64,000 nucleotides of DNA from Lasiosphaeris hirsuta (lineage: Eukaryota; Ascomycota; Sordariomycetes; Sordariales; Lasiosphaeriaceae). Shown here one piece after another: positions 58,584 through 64,000 of the stretch (the stretch's first letter is position 1; every line of letters starts with the position of its first letter). The notes beneath the pieces are model-generated. The model was not told where the DNA came from. It ran no database searches and worked only from the letters and a program-made list of their open reading frames with translations. The translations under genes and the position numbers were made by a program. The stretch lies in contig JAUKUA010000007.1 of the NCBI GenBank assembly GCA_030549175.1, positions 2,232,001-2,296,000 of the forward strand, written 5' to 3'.

Positions 58584-60304
58584 TTACAACTTGCTGGCAA
58601 TCTCGATCCACTTCTGGGTGGAGAAAGACTTGGGACTGCAGTAACTGGGGTCAGTATATCATCAACGTGATAAAGATGCATAGTGTAGACATACCGCTCA
58701 ATGGGGGAACCGACAGCACGGTCAATGATGAGCTGGGGGAGGACACCAATCGCGCGCGAGACGCCGAAGAGGACGGTGTAGTAGTTGGCCTCGGTCAGGC
58801 CATAGTACTGGAGGAGAACACCAGAGTGGGCATCGACGTTGGGGAAAGGGTTCTTGGTCTTGCCATGCTCGGTAAGGACCTTGGGGGCGATCTTGTAAAC
58901 CTGGCTGACCAGCTGGAACATCGGGTCCTGGGGCATTTTCTCTGCACAGATATTGTTAGCGCGGCTTAAAATTCCAATTGGAAAAGATCGGCTTACCCTG
59001 AGCGAACTTGCGCTGGGCAGAGTAGCGGGGGTCAGTCTTGCGAAGAACAGCGTGACCATAGCCAGGAACGACACGGCCGGCGTTGAGGGTGTCCCAAAGG
59101 TACTTGGTGATAGCCTCATCACTGAGATCATCACCAACAACCTTCTTCATCTCGGTAAGCCAGTTGAGCACCTCCTGGTTGGCCAGGCCGTGCAGGGGGC
59201 CAGCTAGGCCGTTAAGGCCGGCGGCGAGGGAGAGGAAAGGCGAGCTCAAGGCGCTGCCAACCAAGTGCGTGGTGTGGGCGCTGACATTGCCACCCTCGTG
59301 ATCGGTGTGGATGGTGAGGTAAAGACGGAGGAGCTCAATGAAGTCCTTATTCTCGCCGAAGCCAAGCTGGTTGGCAAAGTTGAAGCTGTAATCCTTGTCC
59401 TTCTGGACCGGAGCAACCTTGCCACCCTTGAAGACATTCTGGTAGATGCGGGCGGCGATGGTAGGGAGCTTGGCAATCAGATCCATGGAATCCTCGAAAG
59501 TGTGGCTCCAGTACTCCTTCTTGTTGATACCCTTGGCGTAGGCACGCGCGAACGACGAGGTCTGCTCGAGAGCAGTGACGGCGATCGAGAACTGGGCCAT
59601 GGGGTGGAGGTCGGACGGGCAGCGGTCGATGAGCTCCTCAACGAACTTGGGGATCTCGGCACGAGCAGCCCACTCAGCAGAGAGGTCACGTACCTGCTGC
59701 TCGCTCGGGACCTCGCCGGTAAGGAGAAGCCAGAAGAGACCTGTGAAAAAGAAAAAAGAATTGAAAAAAAAAGGTCAGCAATCGCGCGGTGAAAAGCTAG
59801 AGTGGCGGTACATACCTTCGGGCAGAGGCTCCTTGCCACCGGGGGCCTTGGGAAGAAGCTCCTGGCACTCGGGAATGGTCTTGCCACGGAACCGAATACC
59901 TTCCTCGGAGTCGAGCACAGAGCCCTCCCACACGAGGCACTTGATACCACGGGCACCGCCATATACTTGGTCGAGTGTCACCTTGTCAATGACCTTGGAG
60001 CCATGCTCCCTATCGGAAATTGCGCATCAGCGATAATGTTATCATGACAACGGATGTGGTGAATCGTACTTTCTGAGGCTCTTGATCTCCTCGATCTTCT
60101 CGGGGAGAAGCTCGGCGAAACGCTCCTTCAATGTCTGCAGCACGTTGAATAGTCAATGGATAATGCCAGACTGCAGTTGGCAAAGTGAGCGTGCTGTACC
60201 TGAGTCTTGGAGGAGTAGGCCCGGGCGGCGTTGAAAGCCGTGTTTCTGGCGGCGATCGAGGATGTCCTCAGAGCCGAGGAGCTCAGGCGCATAGCAGAAG
60301 CCAT
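58584..60304 (-). CDS. cit1: Citrate synthase, mitochondrial, with a C-terminal SKL
   Basis: Six exons, 60304-60200, 60134-60070, 60009-59816, 59740-58997, 58941-58695 and 58635-58584, give 468 residues with agreeing phases. The first 35 residues ([16 protein letters not shown] and an Arg/Ala/Ser-rich continuation to AYSSK) form a mitochondrial presequence. Catalytic motifs are [14 protein letters not shown] (His), [14 protein letters not shown] (His) and [11 protein letters not shown] (Asp). The enzyme condenses acetyl-CoA and oxaloacetate to citrate. The last residues are IEIASKL, so the protein ends with the classical peroxisomal signal SKL in addition to the presequence; a similar dual arrangement is known for Aspergillus niger citrate synthase. 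The neighbour yhm2 encodes a citrate carrier. A divergent start to the right belongs to the Seb1/Nrd1 gene. Confidence 0.97.
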
Positions 60305-61799
60305 TGTTGGTATCGTGTGTGGGTGAGGTATTGTGTGGTGAGAGGAGAGTTGAGTGCCTGCGAGAGGATGATGGAAGACTAGGAAAAAAAAAAAGTTGAG
60401 AGTTTAGAACTCAGAGCTAGAAAAAAGCGCACGCTGGGGCAGCTGGGGCACGGGAGCTGGCTTGGCTTGCCGGACGCATGGGGAGGCGGATTGACCGGGG
60501 TTCCGACTCGACCTCAACTTTTTTTCCTCTCGGCGAGGTGCTGGCAATTCACGGCTATGCATCACCCCCAAATTCCGAGCACAACCACTAGGTCCCTGGA
60601 GGCTGATGTATTTGATGGACACGAAATCTCTTGCTCCGCTAATCGGTGTGAGTCCCAATTTTGCTTTCCTGATAGAACTGTGCACGGATTGTAGAACGGC
60701 AATGGCCTCAGCGAGGCAGCATACTTGCCCAATACTCCGTATCGAAATCTTTCTCGGGGCGTTGACGTCACGCTGTGGCGCTGTTGCGTCCAACAACGTG
60801 GAACAGCGGGAATGATACCTGTGATGCTCTCACCATCTTTGAGGGAGATAAGGCGGCAGTTGTAAACACAATTGGCACAGCGAGACTCAAGTGTGGGTTT
60901 CTATCGTAGACATAGAAGCTATAGCCTGAAAGCCAATCTCTTTGCTCACGCTTGCACACATTCTCTCGGCGCTCGTTCTAGTGACGTCCCTGCTCGCGAC
61001 TGGAGCTCTGGCTGGCGGCACGCACGGACGGGATGTGTGACCCACAGGCGGTGCAAAATCGAGATGTTGATGCCTTGCCGCCTGACAAATCCACAAATTG
61101 TTAGCCACCCGTAAGGCCAAAACCCAGGCAGCACCCGCATGTTAGGCTGTGGGATTTCCTACAAAGCCCGTGCCTTCGCAGCAGTCCTTGACTTCCCCGC
61201 CTCCTCTTTCCATCGCCCAGAGGAAAAGCAAACCATCTCTTCAATTCCACCGTCGAGATTTTTTTTACAAGCGCCAAAACCAACCGATACAGAACACCCG
61301 CTCAACAATCCCAGACTACCAGTAGCCATCGTATACCTTTTTCTGCTGAAATTTGCACAGCCGGCATTGACAGACCTCGCGGGGGGAAGCTGCTGAAGCA
61401 CAAGAGCAACGGTAAAGTGCAGTCGGGGACGCAGCTGAGTTGAGGGCAAGGAAGAAACCAACGTATTCTCGCACCCATCACTTTGCCAACATTTGCTCGT
61501 CGCGACCTCTGGTTTGCAGAAAGGCCACTTCGTACAGCTTGCGTATTGGCCCTTCGGCTTCGTAACCTGTTGATCGCGCGACCTTAAAAGGAGAGGAAGA
61601 CAAGATTGGAGACGCGAAACTTGAGCCGTCCCAAGGTACTTCGTACTTCTTTGGGTCTTGTGATCTGGAGTATGGCCTAGGTCCCGCAATCTGCCAACTT
61701 CCACCTCCCACGTTCCGCGTATCGTATTGCCACAATCTGAGCCGACTTCCACTGCGTTCTCAACTGCGCTTCTCGGCTAGTCATCACCAGAAAGCCACC
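60305..61799. promoter_or_regulatory. Divergent promoter region of citrate synthase and the Seb1/Nrd1 gene
   Basis: About 1.5 kb between two divergent ATGs. No coding exon is recognisable. Confidence 0.45.
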
Positions 61800-64000
61800 A
61801 TGTCGTCCTCTGCCGTAGCAGAGCTCGAGGCCGGGCTGCAGATAATGCTGGGTCTGAAGCCTCCTGGAGTGTCAGGCTCCCGCATCGCAAACATCACGAC
61901 GCTGTGCGTCGCCAATGTCCAGGTAAGAAGCATGATTTCTAGAGCGGGTCGTAGCGGCCAGCGCTGTCACGGCGACAATAAACTAACCTCATTTCTTTTA
62001 CCCAGTCCGAGTCCGTTCTCATCCAGAAGCTCTTTACTCACTTCAAGAAAACCCCGGGCACGCACAAGCTGGGAGTACTCTACGTCGTAGACTCTGTAAC
62101 GCGCAAATGGATGGACCAGGCCAAAGCCCAAGGCCAGTCCATTAGCCTGGCGGCGCCAGACGGCACGTTTGCTGCCGGTGTCCACAAAGTGACTGAACTG
62201 ATGCCCATTCTGATGAACGACATCATTACAACGGCACCAGAGGATCAAAAGGTACGCAGAAAACAAAGAAATATGACATTGACTCACCCAACGGGTCGAG
62301 TCTGTGAGTGCTTGGACTGTTGCTGTCGGGCCTGCTGTGCGGCGGCTGTTGCACTGTTGGCTTCGGCAACAACAATCCAGCATTTGTCGAGCTGATGCTT
62401 GCTTGGAAATCTCGCGCATTTGTGCATGTTCTCTTCGATGGATAGTCACTCACATCAATGTCCGGTTTGTAGGAGAAGATTAGGAAACTTGTCGACATCT
62501 GGGAGAAGGGCCAGACATTTCCCCCATCTATGGTCAACTCATTCAAGGAGAAGCTCAGTGCTCCCCGAACCACAAGTAGGTTTATCCCGACACATTTGTT
62601 ACACACATTCTCCGCGGTTCCTCTATATGCCTGGCCAAACCGGGCATCCCCTAGTAATGCGCAGTGCTCTAACCATGCCGTGTATCGATAGATGTGTCGA
62701 CAACACCACCAGGCAGTCCTCCACCTAATCTTTTGGCCTCACTGGGTGGTGGAAACCAGCCGGCAGCGCCGCGCCCAGCGATGCCGAACATTATGGAGAC
62801 GCTTGCCAATATTGCGCGACAGAATGCAACAACCGCACAAAGTAATCCCAGTCTGGCTGCCCTGGCTCCTGCACCGGTGTTCAGTAATGGTGCAGTGCAG
62901 TCTGCCCCCGTGCCCGCACCGGCGCAGTCAAGCATGCAGTACCTGCCGACATCACAGCCGGCTGCTCAGCCTGTAAATCTCCCGGCAATTCCGTTTGCAT
63001 ACCCTCCGCCGGTGCAGCCGGGCCCCCCGGCACATATCCCGGCTCCTGTGGCCGTGAACGGTGCTAGTAATCAGGCCAATGCTTTTTCTCAGGGCAACCC
63101 GACAGTCCAGCTCTTGGCTGCTCTTGCGGCCCAAGGAATCCCTCTTGACAAGCTTGCCAGCGTAATTCAGCTGATGGGCCATGGCGGCGGTGTTCTGCCG
63201 GGCGCCCAGCTTCAGCAGATGCCCCAGCCCTCGCAGACTGCATATGCAGCCCCTCCAGGCGCTGCTCCTGCTCCGGGCCCGGCCCCTTGGCAGCCCTCAA
63301 GACCCGATGAACCTCGTGATCGAAATGGCTATCATGATTCTATGAGATCCCCAGCCCGTCCGCGTGGTCGGTCGAGGTCGAGGTCACCTCGCGGTTGGGA
63401 CTCGCGGGACTCGCCGCGGACGCGTGGCACCGATCGAGGCTTTGAGTATGGGCGCCCTGCATCCCCCCCTGGTCATGGCCGCGGACGTCCTGACGAGAGA
63501 GAGCGGGACCGGGGCCGTGGTGGGCGGATGCCCGAATACCGTCAACGGTCCCCTCCCAACAACCGGCGTGCCCAGAGCACACCGGACCTAGACCCGTCCC
63601 AGCAAGAAAGGTGGATCCAGCATGACCCCACTCTCGCCAGTGGCAGCATCAAGGTCTACAGTCGCACGCTGTTTGTTGGCGGTGTAACGTAAGTGATAAA
63701 GCAGGAACATCTCGCTCTTCTCCATCATCATCCCCTCGTGTGAGTTGTGGCTAAGTCTAAAACCCCAGTTGCTCTGAGAGTGAACTCCGCCAAACTTTCA
63801 GCCGTTTTGGCCAAGTCCAGACATGCATTGTCAACAAAGACAAGCGCCATGCTTTTGTCAAGATGTTCTTTCGCAAAGATGCTGAGGCCGCCAAGGCTGC
63901 CATGGAAGATTCGCGGAATCAAGACCTCCAGCTCAGAGTAAGGCTATCTATTCCCTTGATCAATGCCCGTTTCTGAGTCATCCTACTGACCAGTCACTTG
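61800..64000 (+). CDS. seb1: Nrd1/Seb1-family RNA-binding protein (CID and RRM), 3' end outside the window
   Basis: Five exons are placed: 61800-61922, 62006-62251, 62473-62575, 62692-63688 and 63769-63937, all in phase (546 residues); the next intron starts at 63938 and the gene continues beyond the edge. The N-terminus is a CTD-interacting domain: ELEAGLQIMLGLKPPGVSGS, then KLGVLYVVDSVTRKWMDQA and EKIRKLVDIWEKGQTFP. A long Pro/Ala/Gln-rich middle leads to an Arg/Ser/Asp/Gly-rich segment with RPRGRSRSRSPRGWDSRD. The RRM starts at SRTLFVGGVTCSESELRQTFSRFG and carries RHAFVKMFFRKDAEAAKAAM. Nrd1 of baker's yeast and Seb1 of fission yeast bind the Pol II tail and nascent RNA and act in termination. 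Filamentous relatives resemble Seb1 more. A CAG at 63991-63993 may or may not be the next acceptor. Confidence 0.93.

Overview
The window is nuclear DNA of a filamentous ascomycete, most likely a sordariomycete. Genes have several short introns (about 50-90 bases, GTAAGT-type donors, CTAAC/CTGAC-like branch points). The proteins present include a GH128 wall hydrolase, a Zn2Cys6 regulator, a bZIP-DUF3425 regulator, a GPI-type cupredoxin, a Pma1 H+-ATPase of 920 residues and a Nic96 of about 1,126 residues with an FG-rich N-terminus. The order-level placement is inference; no phylogeny could be run. I see no CRISPR array, operon, rRNA or intact transposon.

Layout. At 0.3-3.6 kb a Gfo/Idh/MocA dehydrogenase and an aldo-keto reductase diverge from one 0.8 kb promoter region. 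At 4.5-5.7 kb lies a secreted GH128 glucanase-like protein, followed by 5 kb without a supportable gene. At 10.7-14.1 kb are a Zn2Cys6 factor and an uncharacterised protein with a clear TATA box. At 14.9-17.6 kb is Pcf11 (pre-mRNA cleavage and termination). At 18.7-19.6 kb is a four-helix membrane protein. At 21.9-24.5 kb are a tiny SERF/4F5 protein, missed by simple ORF calling because it has three exons, and a secreted cupredoxin. At 27.0-31.3 kb an SMN orthologue and an FGGY carbohydrate kinase diverge. At 31.8-38.5 kb are Nic96/Nup93 and a bZIP factor, then an intron-containing tRNA-Ile(AAU) at 39.0 kb. At 39.5-45.4 kb are a DCAF4-like WD40 protein and the plasma membrane H+-ATPase. A 10.5 kb stretch with no supportable gene separates pma1 from a mitochondrial block: the citrate/2-oxoglutarate carrier Yhm2 and citrate synthase. 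The window ends in a CID-RRM protein of the Nrd1/Seb1 family, cut by the window edge.

How genes fit together. Citrate synthase and the carrier that exchanges citrate for 2-oxoglutarate are neighbours on the same strand, and the synthase carries both an N-terminal presequence and a C-terminal SKL, suggesting mitochondrial plus peroxisomal targeting. Two CTD-interacting-domain proteins of RNA polymerase II termination (Pcf11, Seb1/Nrd1) lie in the window. The most unusual features are in gene structure: a 7-base microexon behind a 5-base first coding exon and an intron without a usable GT donor in the FGGY kinase, a GC-AG intron in smn1, a 13-base microexon in pma1, and a possible in-frame retained intron beside the zinc cluster of the Zn2Cys6 factor. 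I did not find a convincing undescribed multi-gene system; the candidates worth testing are in the findings.
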